Shown here: one piece after another, positions 63,620-64,000 of the stretch
Position numbering within the stretch: position 1 is the stretch's first letter
How the letters are laid out: each line of letters begins with the position of its first letter
Program-made: the position numbers and the translations under genes
The notes under the pieces: generated by a model
What the model was told of the DNA's origin: nothing
Database searches by the model: none
Seen by the model: the letters and a program-made list of their open reading frames with translations, nothing else
NCBI RefSeq assembly: GCF_004364125.1
Contig: NZ_SNZV01000003.1
Span: 124,001-188,000, forward strand
Length of the DNA stretch: 64,000 bases
Reading direction: 5' to 3'
DNA from: Sphingobacterium paludis
GTDB taxonomy: Bacteria; Bacteroidota; Bacteroidia; Sphingobacteriales; Sphingobacteriaceae

Positions 63620-64000
63620 ATGAGTAAACAAACGCGATTATATAGGCAATTGGTTCGTCGGTACCGGAATGGGCAAGCTTCTGAGGAGGAGGTTGCGCTT
63701 TTTATGGATCTTATGCGCCAAGAGAAACACCGGGCTGCTGTCGAGCATGTCATGGATGAGGAACTTGGCGTTAGCACGGTACGCGCGCGACGTAAATCCA
63801 TTCTTATATGGTTGCGATATGCTGCTGCGGTGAGTCTCCTCACGCTTGCCGGATGGGCTGCCTTCTATTTTTTGCAGACAGCGACGACGGAGCAGAAAAT
63901 ACAAGTCATGAAACAAGTTCCTCCGGCGAGCTCCAAGGCAACCCTGCGCTTGGCAAATGGCGATGAGCTGTCTTTGGATAGCACCAGCGGTCAGCTGCTT
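63620..64000 (+). CDS. FecR-like anti-sigma factor (3' end beyond the window)
   Basis: 127 codons are visible and the frame is open at the last base. N-terminal cytosolic part (about 1-70; LVRRYRNGQASEEEVALFMDLMRQE), a transmembrane helix (about 76-95; YAAAVSLLTLAGWAAFYFL) and the beginning of the periplasmic FecR domain (SSKATLRLANGDELSLDS). This is the standard order in Bacteroidota FecR proteins, which hold their sigma factor inactive until the outer membrane receptor signals. It is probably the partner of the sigma gene at 62241. Confidence 0.9.
   Translation, partial: MSKQTRLYRQLVRRYRNGQASEEEVALFMDLMRQEKHRAAVEHVMDEELGVSTVRARRKSILIWLRYAAAVSLLTLAGWAAFYFLQTATTEQKIQVMKQVPPASSKATLRLANGDELSLDSTSGQLL

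Noticed and set aside
63526..63916. Two leftward frames at the right edge
   Set aside because: They lie opposite the FecR gene, which has a clear FecR-like domain order on the plus strand.

Overview
The window looks like a chromosome segment of a Bacteroidota bacterium, most likely family Sphingobacteriaceae (Sphingobacterium or a close relative). Reasons: -7 boxes of the Bacteroidota type TAnnTTTG (two with a perfect TTTG-N19- upstream element), no systematic Shine-Dalgarno sequences, a FecI-type sigma factor with a FecR-like anti-sigma factor, TonB-dependent receptors with carboxypeptidase-regulatory N-termini, a GLPGLI protein, DUF4293, DUF4374, DUF4256, PafA phosphatase and the long NagB/PIG-L fusion. 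No rRNA, tRNA, CRISPR array, prophage or insertion sequence was recognised.

Layout. 1-4.4 kb: end of a TPR-like gene, a two-gene membrane/secreted operon, truA overlapping an ABC exporter, and a small CxxC protein. 4.6-13.4 kb: M3 peptidase lipoprotein, Asp/Glu racemase-like protein, Rieske protein, typA, kbl, a MacB-type permease and a DUF2147 protein. 13.7-19.2 kb: small membrane protein, then a probable iron or siderophore uptake locus (DUF4374 lipoprotein and TonB receptor, with a divergent AraC regulator). 19.3-28.9 kb: nagB-PIG-L, aminotransferase, TlpA-like thioredoxin, an ECF sigma factor coupled to a four-helix membrane protein, radA, M19 dipeptidase, serine hydrolase. 29-38.9 kb: DNA repair block xseA-xseB-uvrA, then pafA, an Rrf2 regulator, murF, a beta-propeller protein and a LOG-family protein. 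39.0-39.6 kb: a repeat cluster. 39.6-53.3 kb: outer membrane beta-barrel protein, padR-pspC operon, vanZ, comF, rlmN, DUF4349, LLM oxidoreductase, miaE, a Tat-exported GMC oxidoreductase pair, glycosyltransferase. 53.4-61.6 kb: three secreted or lipoprotein orphans, a GLPGLI/TonB-barrel operon, DUF4256 and a GH1 beta-glucosidase. 62.2-64 kb: a FecI-type sigma gene and its FecR partner, separated by about 800 bases of repeats.

Most genes are housekeeping or ordinary cell-envelope functions. The most unusual content is non-coding. A composite hairpin element (TTGTCCAAC head, A/T hairpin, CAAAACCCCGTCGC...GCGACA tail) occurs at 39.1 kb and 62.9 kb. Two of its stems differ in sequence between copies yet stay paired. 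Around these copies lie 83- and 90-base direct repeats and low-complexity 'TACTA / TACGCA / ATCTA' tracts. A second theme is a set of genes (truA, radA, xseA, uvrA, murF, rlmN) whose -7 box lies only 4 to 7 bases before a start codon, suggesting leaderless transcripts.

All family assignments come from reading motifs by eye. No database search was run, residue positions are approximate, and start codons were chosen by motif position and family N-termini.
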